Shown here: one piece after another, positions 25,479-32,858 of the stretch
How the letters are laid out: each line of letters starts with the position of its first letter
Position numbering within the stretch: the first letter of the stretch is position 1
Source: Bacteroidota bacterium
GTDB lineage: Bacteria; Bacteroidota; Bacteroidia; Bacteroidales; FEN-979
Reading direction: 5' to 3'
DNA: 36,660 bases
Assembly: GCA_026391795.1 (NCBI GenBank)
Contig: JAPLDI010000049.1
Coordinates: 169,080 to 205,739 of the forward strand
The notes under the pieces: model-generated
What the model saw: only the letters and a program-made list of their open reading frames with translations
Databases searched by the model: none
What the model was told of the DNA's origin: nothing
Position numbers and translations under genes: made by a program

Positions 25479-26231
25479 TTAATCCCGCAACCCTTTTCCT
25501 GTGAGGTAGAGATACAAATTCTCAAGATTCTTGAATTCCGGGTGTTCGGCAACGAGTTTTTTGGGGTTACCGGTCGAAACAATATTTCCCCGGTCGATGA
25601 TGGAAACACGGGAACAGAGGTTTTCCGCCTCTTCCATATAGTGCGATGTATAAATGATCGTGGTTCCATTGTTATTGATCTCATGAAGGAATTCGAGGAT
25701 GACGATCTTCGACTGAACATCGATGCCTGCAGTAGGTTCATCCAGAAAGAGGATCTTGGGATTGTGAAGCAGCCCGGCGATGAGGTTTACCCTGCGTTTC
25801 ATCCCCCCGGAAAAGGAATCGATCTTTTTATTCGCAAAGCGTTCAAGTCCGAAAATTGCCAGGCGGTCCAGGATAAGGCTTTTCAGCGACTTACCCTTCA
25901 GTCCGAACATATTTCCGAAAAATGTCAGGTTTTCAAGTGCGGTAAGGGTCGGGTAGAGCGCGATATCCTGGGGAACAACCCCGATAATATGCTTGATAGA
26001 ATTCAGGTGGGTCTTCAGGTCAAGCCCGTCGATCCTTACTTCGCCATGAGTCGGAGCAAACAATCCGCAAAGAATGGAAATGGCTGTTGTCTTGCCGGCA
26101 CCGTTTGGCCCCAGCAATCCAAAAATTTCATTCGGATAGATATCAAGGCTGATATCATTCAGCGCCAGGTCATCCGATCCTTTGTATCGTTTACTGAGAT
26201 TCCGGATTTCAATGATGGGGTTTTCAGCCAT
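25479..26231 (-). CDS. ABC transporter ATP-binding protein
   Basis: A 250-aa ATPase with Walker A GPNGAGKTT (41-49), the signature FSGGMKRR, Walker B ILFLDEPTAGID and the switch His in IIYTSHYMEEAE. It is of the ABC-2/drug-exporter type (CcmA-like) and pairs with the permease at 24081-25382. Its start overlaps the stop of the BtrH-like gene by 8 bases, so these proteins are made together. Confidence 0.95.
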   Translation of the reverse strand: MAENPIIEIRNLSKRYKGSDDLALNDISLDIYPNEIFGLLGPNGAGKTTAISILCGLFAPTHGEVRIDGLDLKTHLNSIKHIIGVVPQDIALYPTLTALENLTFFGNMFGLKGKSLKSLILDRLAIFGLERFANKKIDSFSGGMKRRVNLIAGLLHNPKILFLDEPTAGIDVQSKIVILEFLHEINNNGTTIIYTSHYMEEAENLCSRVSIIDRGNIVSTGNPKKLVAEHPEFKNLENLYLYLTGKGLRD

Positions 26232-27252
26232 TCAGATCTTTAATTTTATCAAGCTTCAAATAAACTTCCTTCTCCATATCCGCAATTTCATGAAGCATTT
26301 CACTGAGTTTACCATAATCTTCTTCAGGTTTTGAACGGTTCTTGCAATTACGTGCACTCATGTATGTAAACTCCCTCCAGCGGTTGGCAGCTTTGCCCAT
26401 CAGGTCAGAAGCGATCAGTAGGTCCTGATTACTGTACTTTTCAGCAGCTTCCTTTAAAAAAGAACCATAAAGGTACCGGAAACCTGCGCCACCAGTTCCG
26501 AAGTCTTCCGACATCCGGATGATCTGTCCAAGATAGAAAGAAGCTGTTTCATTGCCGTGTTTCTTCGGCCATTTCTTCAGGTCCCTGGCGAGCCAGTGAA
26601 TGCCCTTCACTCCATTCAGGGGGAAAGGAACCTTCATCATCTCATACACAGTTTTCTTGAGCGCTTTTTCGATTGCGGATTTAACATCCATATTCGGGTT
26701 CACCGAGTTGATCCAGTACATTTTGCCCTTGGGTGCGAAAGCTCCCTTTGCCCAGCGCACCCTTTGCAGGTCTTCCGAAGAGATCTTCTGCGGATGTTCC
26801 ATAACGGTATCACTGACCCAGTAATCATTTCCTTCTTTTCCGAATGCGACAAGGTTATGCATGTTATAGTGCATACGGTATTCAGGTGGAAAAAAAGTCA
26901 GGTTGAAGACTCCGACCTGCATGCCGGTAGGAATCCCTTTTTCGAGGTTACGGTCGAGTGCGTCCATCGACTCCTTCTGATCTTTGAATTTTTTAATAAC
27001 AGTATAGTCCATCCCGAGGTACTTCATCGAACGGTGAAAAACCGTATTGGGAAGGTTGCGGAACGACATCATCGGTGCATATTGAAGCTTCAGAAATGGA
27101 AGGTAGCTGAAAAACAACCCGTTCCCGATCCCGAAAGCCATGGGCTCCGACATTTCGATCCCGTAAAATTTGAAAAGGTTTGAGGTAGCACCACTCTCAC
27201 AATGTCCGGCCTGCCGGTGCTTATAATCAATCATCATTGTATTATTTTCCAT
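26224..27252 (-). CDS. BtrH N-terminal-domain protein (putative ACP-thioester acyltransferase)
   Basis: A 342-aa protein. The N-terminal half fits the BtrH/C39-peptidase-like fold: Cys18 in GHCESGATSNLF, His132 in YNMHNLVAFG and Asp148 in YWVSDT form a plausible Cys-His-Asp triad. The C-terminal half fits the DUF4872-type helical domain. BtrH of butirosin synthesis moves an acyl group from ACP to an amine. Here it could transfer the polyene acyl chain from ACP to an amine or hydroxyl of the carrier. It precedes and overlaps the exporter ATPase, so acyl transfer and export are probably linked. Confidence 0.8.
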   Translation of the reverse strand: MENNTMMIDYKHRQAGHCESGATSNLFKFYGIEMSEPMAFGIGNGLFFSYLPFLKLQYAPMMSFRNLPNTVFHRSMKYLGMDYTVIKKFKDQKESMDALDRNLEKGIPTGMQVGVFNLTFFPPEYRMHYNMHNLVAFGKEGNDYWVSDTVMEHPQKISSEDLQRVRWAKGAFAPKGKMYWINSVNPNMDVKSAIEKALKKTVYEMMKVPFPLNGVKGIHWLARDLKKWPKKHGNETASFYLGQIIRMSEDFGTGGAGFRYLYGSFLKEAAEKYSNQDLLIASDLMGKAANRWREFTYMSARNCKNRSKPEEDYGKLSEMLHEIADMEKEVYLKLDKIKDLNG

Positions 27253-27273
27253 AGTATTTTATTTTTGATTAAA

Positions 27274-27669
27274 TTAATCTACATTTTGGAGCTGCCCGAG
27301 GGTGATGTTGAAGGCTTCGGCATATTTCTTCAGCGTCTTCTCGCTGAGCTTTTTAAAAACCTTTGGCTTGAGGTGCCGTTTCACTCTCCACACATTGATG
27401 CCGGCATGCATGGAAAGGTCCATGGGGGTTACCAGGGTCTTTTCCATATAATATAAAATTGGACTGGCCTCACCGGCTTTTACCTTTTGCCGGGCTGCTT
27501 CGATACGGTCATTAAAAAGATCCCATGCCTGCTGAAGGGTGGTCCTGTCAGCTTCACCATGGTATCCGACCGTGGCTTCAAATTTACCATCGGCATATTC
27601 GGAATAGAGTAACTCCCTGTACTGGCCATAGGTCTGGTTCTTGTAACCCGTAGATTTTTCGTCTTCCAT
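27274..27669 (-). CDS. Small conserved-looking protein with a possible HTH C-terminus
   Basis: A 131-aa protein; the ATG at 27669 is chosen because the longer frame to 27765 would run through the putative promoter and has poor composition. The N-terminal half is charged and helical (GYHGEADRTTLQQAWDLF). The last 55 residues, with LSMHAGINVWRVKRHLK and KYAEAFNITLGQLQ, look like an XRE-type helix-turn-helix. It may regulate the cluster or be a structural partner of the BtrH-like protein encoded 21 bases downstream. I do not recognise a defined family. Confidence 0.6.
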   Translation of the reverse strand: MEDEKSTGYKNQTYGQYRELLYSEYADGKFEATVGYHGEADRTTLQQAWDLFNDRIEAARQKVKAGEASPILYYMEKTLVTPMDLSMHAGINVWRVKRHLKPKVFKKLSEKTLKKYAEAFNITLGQLQNVD

Positions 27670-27721
27670 AAAAGTTGATTTTGAGTTAAAAATGAAAGAT
27701 TTTTTTAAAGTGCGAAAATAA

Positions 27722-27729
27722 CAAAAATA
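27722..27729 (-). promoter_or_regulatory. Putative -7 element upstream of the HTH-like gene
   Basis: TATTTTTG on the minus strand is an exact TAnnTTTG match, 53 bases before the ATG at 27669, in a 173-base gap (27670-27842) that has no gene. The -33 region is not convincing. Confidence 0.4.
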
Positions 27730-27842
27730 GTCGTACCAAAAGTTGCATTTCCCCTCTTTGGTCAATATAATGCTATCAAATAGTATGCTCTGAATTTCTG
27801 TATAATAGTTGGTGGGGAATTTTAAAATCTCCGGATGTGATT

Positions 27843-28295
27843 TCAGTTCTGCTTTTCCGGATTGACCAGGAAAATCTTCAGCTCACATTCGGCAATGCAG
27901 CATCCTTCGAGAAAGGTTTTTCCGTTCACAACGGAAGCATCGAAAACTTCATGTTCAACCGTAATCTCTGTTCTGATCTCGTTGCCGGCCAGCGGAAGTT
28001 TATGAATCCGCAGGTTCCTTATCCCTCCGATAAACCCGACCCTCGGCTCAGTCCCTTTCTCCCTTGCCAGGTATCCTGCACCTGCTGCAGCACTCTGGGC
28101 TATGTTTTCAATCAATCCCGGTTCCCTGAAAATACCTTCATCGCAAAAGAGGTTATCCTCCCTGATAAGAAAGGAAGTCACCGTTTTGGGGCCTGTCACT
28201 TCCAGCAGTTTTCCGATCATGACAACCGGAGGTTTCTGCGGTATGTATAACCCGATCGTTTTTTCGTCAGCAACTATTTTTTCAGATGGTGCCAT
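27843..28295 (-). CDS. Hotdog 3-hydroxyacyl-ACP dehydratase (ApeP-like)
   Basis: A 150-aa hotdog protein with IPQKPPVVMIGKLLEV at the start and EPGLIENIAQSAAAGAGY in the central helix (Glu63, Gln67). This matches the COG4706-like dehydratase family that includes ApeP, which forms a heterodimer with ApeI. The likely partner is the FabZ-like protein at 14185-14583. Together they would give the repeated dehydrations that make a conjugated polyene. Its start overlaps the end of the radical SAM gene by 22 bases. Confidence 0.8.
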   Translation of the reverse strand: MAPSEKIVADEKTIGLYIPQKPPVVMIGKLLEVTGPKTVTSFLIREDNLFCDEGIFREPGLIENIAQSAAAGAGYLAREKGTEPRVGFIGGIRNLRIHKLPLAGNEIRTEITVEHEVFDASVVNGKTFLEGCCIAECELKIFLVNPEKQN

Positions 28296-29632
28296 AGCAT
28301 TCCCTTTCTTTTCCGTGCCCGCATTTTATTCATCACGGTAACAACATCCTCATCCGGAAAGACAAACCTTCGTTCCGTCTTTTCAGCCCTTTCCTTCAAA
28401 GTATCATAATTGATGCCCTTTGCGAGGTAATAGGCAGGTTCCAGCAAGTCGTCATCAGGCTGTATCACTCCTTCGAGGATGGCATACTCCTGGAGTTTGG
28501 TCCCCGGGTATATACGCATACCGATGTATGGGAAAAAGACTGTATTGTTAAAGCGCAGGGCATTTTCAAAGCCCTCATTGATTGATTCTTCGGTCTCACC
28601 GTAACCCCCAAGAATCAAAAAATGGGAAAAATAAATATCCAGTTCATTGCACAGATCCGAAACATCCACCACATCCTGTACGGTAAAATGTTTCCCGTAA
28701 TGCTTCAGGGTCGAATCCGACAGCGATTCGGTTCCGAATTCAATATGTGTCAGTCCGGCATCTGCAAAGAGTTTCAGCATCTGCCTGTCAAGTCCGTGGG
28801 GAGAAAAATAGGCTCCCCATTTGATCTTCAATCCTCTTTTGAGGATCTTTTCGGCAAGCTCAATGTTAAAGGGATTGCTTATGTTGAAAACCGAATCGGT
28901 AAAGAAAACATAATTGATCTCTTTGTTGAAATAAAGATCAGCCATAGTTTCAACGATCTGGTCAGCATTCAGCGTTCTGACCTTACTCCCTTCAATAAGG
29001 GGATAGGTGCAATAGATGCATTTGTGCGGACAGCCTCTCTTTGTCTGGATGTTCAGCATCCCGCTTTTTCCCCAGTAAAAATCGAGCATCTCATTGTCAA
29101 AGGTAAGATCCAGGTGCCGGATGAAGTGGTTGCGGGGGTTCACTTCGATCGTATCTGCTTTTTTATACACAAGTCCCTCTATGTGCGAAGGATCACTCTT
29201 TTTTTCAAGGCACTGCAGCAAGTGGAGCAGGCTTTCCTCTCCTTCACCGTGGATCCCGAATTCAGGCTGAATGAAGGCAAACATCTCGCGGGGGAAAATC
29301 GAAAATGCAGATCCCCCGATGATGATCCGTGTTTCGACAGTGTTCTTCAGCGTTTCTACAATATCCTTGTATCCATCGATAAACCATGTTCGCCGGGTCG
29401 AATCCACATCATCGATGTTCCGGAAAGAGATGCCGGTATAGTCGGGCTTATAGTCCAGTAGAAAATCCCGGAAAGACTCCAGTGTGTGAAAATTAAAATC
29501 GAACAACCGGATCTCGAAGTGAGGCAACCTTGAAGAGAGATAAGAATGAAGATAGGAAAGCCCGATCGGGTAGACCGGGTAGGGAACTGCGTATCGGTTC
29601 GCAGAAACCAGCAGAAGTTTTCTTCTCTCCAT
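28274..29632 (-). CDS. B12-binding-domain radical SAM protein (fourth; paralogue of the second)
   Basis: A 452-aa protein with cluster cysteines at 201, 205 and 208 (CPHKCIYC). The N-terminal B12-type domain holds PYPVYPIGLSYLHSYL and IIIGGSAFSIFPREM. After the cluster it has TYPLIEG, then VFFTDSVFNISNPFN and IEFGTESLSDSTLKHYGK. The close match to the gene at 3637-5061 suggests duplication and different substrates. It is embedded between the acyltransferase and the dehydratase, which ties it firmly to the pathway. Confidence 0.85.
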   Translation of the reverse strand: MERRKLLLVSANRYAVPYPVYPIGLSYLHSYLSSRLPHFEIRLFDFNFHTLESFRDFLLDYKPDYTGISFRNIDDVDSTRRTWFIDGYKDIVETLKNTVETRIIIGGSAFSIFPREMFAFIQPEFGIHGEGEESLLHLLQCLEKKSDPSHIEGLVYKKADTIEVNPRNHFIRHLDLTFDNEMLDFYWGKSGMLNIQTKRGCPHKCIYCTYPLIEGSKVRTLNADQIVETMADLYFNKEINYVFFTDSVFNISNPFNIELAEKILKRGLKIKWGAYFSPHGLDRQMLKLFADAGLTHIEFGTESLSDSTLKHYGKHFTVQDVVDVSDLCNELDIYFSHFLILGGYGETEESINEGFENALRFNNTVFFPYIGMRIYPGTKLQEYAILEGVIQPDDDLLEPAYYLAKGINYDTLKERAEKTERRFVFPDEDVVTVMNKMRARKRKGMLWHHLKK

Positions 29633-29634
29633 TT

Positions 29635-30496
29635 TTATTTCTGATCGATTGTTGCTTTTTGTTCTCTTTCCCAGAAATTATAATAGTTAAACCATTGAAG
29701 TGGATAGCGTTTCACAGTCTTCTCCAGAGCAGTGACATACGCTTCAACCGCTTCTTTAAGGATGATCTCCCGTTTCTTCAGGTTCCCTGAAAATTCAATG
29801 TTCCGGAGCGGTGTTGCAAAGAAATGGTAATGTTTTCGGGTCTCTTTCACGGCAAAGACATAGGAAACCGGTACCCCGAAACGGGCAGCAAGGTTTACCG
29901 GACCCGCTGGGAAGAGCGCAGGTTTTCCGAGGAAATTCATCCGGAAGACCTTGTTCCCTTCAATGAAGCGGTCGCCATGCATGGCAATGATCTCTCCGCG
30001 CCTTAGTGCTTCCCGGATCTCCTCCAGGTGTGAAAAGTCCTCCCGGATGACAATGAAATTCACTCTCCGTTCTTTAAAAACATCCGACAGGTAACCTTTG
30101 ATCTGCTGATGTTCGGCATCATACAGGATGATGTTGACATTCTTTTCCAGCCGGTTCAGCAGGTTTCCTGCAATCCCGGAGGTATTCTTCGCCCTCGAAA
30201 TCAAAGGTGAATTTGTTTTCCAATCCTGCCAGCATGGCAATTTTGTCGAGTAAGACCTGTCCAAAATAATAGTAGTTCCGGTAGATGCTGGTCAGCGACC
30301 GGAAAACACCATATCCCTGAACTTTATGAAAATAATAATAAATGGAACGAAATGCTTTTGAAGAAGGGAAAATGAAATAAGTGACGACGAACAGGAGAAG
30401 AAAATAGGCAAAGGAAAGTCCAAGGTATTTTAATGTCCAGACGAAGATCTTATATCCCAGGACACCACCTCGTGTTTTACCTTTCCATGAGGACAT
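29635..30496 (-). pseudogene. LpxL/HtrB-type acyltransferase, frameshifted with the catalytic motif deleted
   Basis: The N-terminal part (from ATG 30496) has a membrane segment (residues 28-46) and FTFDFEGEEYLRD, as in lauroyl/KDO acyltransferases. The C-terminal part, in another frame, continues with IAGNLLNRLEKNVNI, IAMHGDRFIEGNKV and LQWFNYYNFWE, the family's end. At the junction (about 30170-30182) the HxGNWE catalytic segment that normally precedes IAG is missing, so about 20 codons appear to be lost along with the reading frame. Both halves are otherwise well preserved. In aryl polyene loci this enzyme (ApeD-like) attaches the acyl chain to the carrier. Confidence 0.8.
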
Positions 30497-30502
30497 CAAT
30501 AA

Positions 30503-30751
30503 TTAATTTGGATTCACTCTTCGGATGACGTAGGCGTAAAAGTCTTCCAGTTTCTTAATGTCCGACATTTCCTCAGCTTTCATCTTGAAACCGAAGTTGT
30601 TCTCAACAATTACAAAGAGGTCAACAAAATCAAGGCTGTCTATTCCGAGATCTTTTTTCAGATCGGCGCCAGGGGATATCTGGTCCTCGTCGATTTCGAT
30701 ATCATCAATTAGCAATTGGTTGATTTTCTTTATGATCTCCTCATTTTGCAT
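30503..30751 (-). CDS. Acyl carrier protein (82 aa)
   Basis: A third ACP, with Ser39 in DLGIDSLDFVDLFVIVE as the phosphopantetheine site. It lies between the KS at 30799-32022 and the LpxL-type gene, so it probably hands the chain from KS to acyltransferase. A putative promoter overlaps the end of the KS gene just upstream. Confidence 0.93.
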   Translation of the reverse strand: MQNEEIIKKINQLLIDDIEIDEDQISPGADLKKDLGIDSLDFVDLFVIVENNFGFKMKAEEMSDIKKLEDFYAYVIRRVNPN

Positions 30752-30774
30752 CCTTCAAATCTGTTTGATTGATG

Positions 30775-30803
30775 CAAAAATAGGGATTTTTTCAGAATTC
30801 AAC
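30775..30803 (-). promoter_or_regulatory. Putative promoter of the ACP/acyltransferase/radical SAM operon
   Basis: Minus strand: GTTG (30800-30803), 17 bases, TATTTTTG (30775-30782), followed by CA. The -33 box overlaps the last codons of the KS gene. It lies 24 bases before the ACP ATG. Confidence 0.5.
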
Positions 30804-32022
30804 CATTAAATTTTCGTACAACAAGGGATGAGTTGGTTCCGCCAAATCCGAAGGAATTGGAAAGAAATGCCCGGATGTTGCAGGGAGTGGTATGTGCAGC
30901 GATATTTAGTCGGGCTGTAACCTCGTCGGGATTGTCGAAGTTGATGTTTGGTGCAACGAAATTGTTGTTCATCATCAGGGTCGAATAAATGATCTCACTG
31001 GCTCCGCCCATCCACATCTCGTGGCCGGTCATTGATTTAGTACTCGAAACCAGCGGCCGCGATTTTCCGAAGATATGATCGATGGCTTTTGCTTCATTTT
31101 CATCTCCGGCAGGTGTGGAAGTAGCGTGGGCATTGATGTAGTCGATTTCAGAAGCATCCATCCCAGCTTCTTTCAGGGATAATTGCATGGCGGCGACAGG
31201 ACCGTCGACATTGGGAAGCGAAATATGTTCCCCGTTGGAAGAAAATCCGTAGCCGGCAACTTCGCCCAGAATAGTTGCTCCCCTTCTGACGGCAGATTCA
31301 TAACTTTCAAGGACCACTGTTGCAGCTCCTCCGCTGGGAACCAGTCCGTCGCGGTCGCGGTCAAAAGGCCTTGAAGCTTTCTGCGGTTCGGATTCATGAA
31401 TGGAAAATGCATTCAAGGCATCGAAGCTTGCGGTCGACTCCGGGTTGATCTCCTGGGCACCGCCGCATACGATGACTTCCTGCAAGCCCTGGCGGATGAG
31501 CAAGTAAGCGATCCCGATGGCGTGTGATCCGCTGGCACAGGCACCACTGACGGTGAAATTGATTCCCCTGAATTTGAAAATCACGGAAAGATTCATGGAG
31601 ACCGTTGAATTCATTGACTGGAAGATATACCCTGACCCGATCATCATGGTATCTCTCTTCTTGCGCAGGATGTCGACCGATTCAACCACCGGAAGGGCAG
31701 AGCTGTCGTTTCCGTATAAAATGCCGACTGCATTCTTTTCCATGAAGCCAGCATCGATTCCTGCTTTATTCAAAGCCTCAATCGTTGCCATGTAGGCATA
31801 TTCACCCTGAACCGGCAGACCCACACGCATACGCCGGTCAAGGATGCCCTTGAGCACCGGTCGCTCAACCATACCCGTAAGTGCGGAGCGGAATCCCATC
31901 TCCTTGCGCAGGGGATCAAAAATGATTCCTGACTTTCCATCAAAGAGTGAATTCTTTACTTCGGCGAGATTCTTCCCGATCACCGAATAAATCCCCATTC
32001 CCGTAATTACAACCCTGTTCAT
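30799..32022 (-). CDS. Beta-ketoacyl-ACP synthase (FabF-like), right-end KS
   Basis: A 407-aa KS with Cys162 in VSGACASGSHAIG. The first His lies in INAHATSTPAGD (HAT instead of HGT) and the second in SMTGHEMWMGGASE. The LVPSGGAATVVLE loop is complete. The altered HGTGT and GHTxGAAG motifs separate it from the other KS proteins here and may mark a starter-specific or ApeR-like role. It lies between the ketoreductase and an ACP, close to TAL, so it could carry out the first extension of an aromatic starter. Confidence 0.9.
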   Translation of the reverse strand: MNRVVITGMGIYSVIGKNLAEVKNSLFDGKSGIIFDPLRKEMGFRSALTGMVERPVLKGILDRRMRVGLPVQGEYAYMATIEALNKAGIDAGFMEKNAVGILYGNDSSALPVVESVDILRKKRDTMMIGSGYIFQSMNSTVSMNLSVIFKFRGINFTVSGACASGSHAIGIAYLLIRQGLQEVIVCGGAQEINPESTASFDALNAFSIHESEPQKASRPFDRDRDGLVPSGGAATVVLESYESAVRRGATILGEVAGYGFSSNGEHISLPNVDGPVAAMQLSLKEAGMDASEIDYINAHATSTPAGDENEAKAIDHIFGKSRPLVSSTKSMTGHEMWMGGASEIIYSTLMMNNNFVAPNINFDNPDEVTARLNIAAHTTPCNIRAFLSNSFGFGGTNSSLVVRKFNG

Positions 32023-32095
32023 CAGATAACAACTAACAACTAACAGATAACAACTAATAACGAAGGTATTTCAATGCTGAATTCGAAATTCGTAA
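32023..32095. repeat. Tandem words between the ketoreductase and KS genes
   Basis: CAGATAACAACTAA occurs at 32023-32036 and 32044-32057 (21-base period) with ACTAACA units between. It is followed by ATTCGAAATTCGTAATTAAG, which runs into the ketoreductase stop codon. No gene was seen. Confidence 0.7.
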
Positions 32096-32824
32096 TTAAG
32101 TATAAAGTCCTCCATTTACATTGATGACTGCACCTGTAATGTAGGAGGATTTTTCGCTTGCCAGGAAGCCAATGATTTCTGCCACCTCTTCAGGCTTTCC
32201 GAACCTGTTCATTGGGATCATGGCTTTGAGCTGGGCCTCATCCAGGTCCCGGGTCATGTCAGAATGGATAAACCCTGGTGCAACGGCATTGACAGTCACA
32301 TTCTTCTTCGCCACTTCCTGGGCAAGGGCTTTGGTTGCTCCGATAACACCGGCCTTGGCCGCGGAATAGTTGGCCTGACCCGGTAATCCTTTTATACCGG
32401 ATAAGGAAACAATGTTAATGATCCTTCCGAATTTGGAGATCAGCATATCTTTAATAAGGAACCGGGTTGTAAAAAAGAACCCGTTCAGGTTGGTCTGCAG
32501 CACATCAGCCCACTCTTCGTTCTTCATCCACATCAGCAGTGCGTCTTTGCGTATACCGGCATTGTTGACAAGCACCTGGATGACTTTTCCATCATTTCGG
32601 CCCTGCCATTCAGCGAGAGCGCCTTCCACTTCTTCCTGCCGGGAAACATCAAATTTAATCAGTTCGCCATCGCCTCCTCTGTCTTTTACAAGGCTAAGTG
32701 TGATGGCTGCTTCTTCAGGGCTGGAATTGAAATTGACCAGTACATAAAATCCGTTCTCAGCCAGTGTACAGCAGACAGCCCGCCCGATACCTTTAGAACC
32801 TCCTGTTACGAGTGCATATTTCAT
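32096..32824 (-). CDS. FabG-like 3-oxoacyl-ACP reductase (short-chain dehydrogenase)
   Basis: A 242-aa SDR: cofactor motif TGGSKGIG (7-14), NNAG (87-90), catalytic Ser140, Tyr153 and Lys157 (YSAAK), and the end YITGAVINVNGGLYT. It reduces the 3-oxoacyl-ACP made by the KS with NAD(P)H, as ApeQ does in aryl polyene synthesis. The ATG at 32824 gives the usual family start MKYALVTGG; an ATG at 32869 would add 15 residues and overlap TAL by 11 bases. Confidence 0.93.
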   Translation of the reverse strand: MKYALVTGGSKGIGRAVCCTLAENGFYVLVNFNSSPEEAAITLSLVKDRGGDGELIKFDVSRQEEVEGALAEWQGRNDGKVIQVLVNNAGIRKDALLMWMKNEEWADVLQTNLNGFFFTTRFLIKDMLISKFGRIINIVSLSGIKGLPGQANYSAAKAGVIGATKALAQEVAKKNVTVNAVAPGFIHSDMTRDLDEAQLKAMIPMNRFGKPEEVAEIIGFLASEKSSYITGAVINVNGGLYT

Positions 32825-32858
32825 GGCAGCAAAGTTGATTAGCAATGGGGAATCAGGC

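Noticed and set aside
25398-26243. Plus-strand frame with FMNFMNFMNF-like repeats
   Set aside because: It is antisense to the ABC ATPase; the repeat comes from the 9-base tandem repeat in the gap.
27670-27765. Longer start for the HTH-like protein
   Set aside because: It overlaps the putative promoter and reads a Phe/Tyr/Lys-rich stretch typical of intergenic DNA.
28622-29461. Long plus-strand frames antisense to radical SAM and other genes (also 10031-10606, 26557-27183, 33159-33752)
   Set aside because: They show no family motif, and the opposite strand holds well-supported genes.
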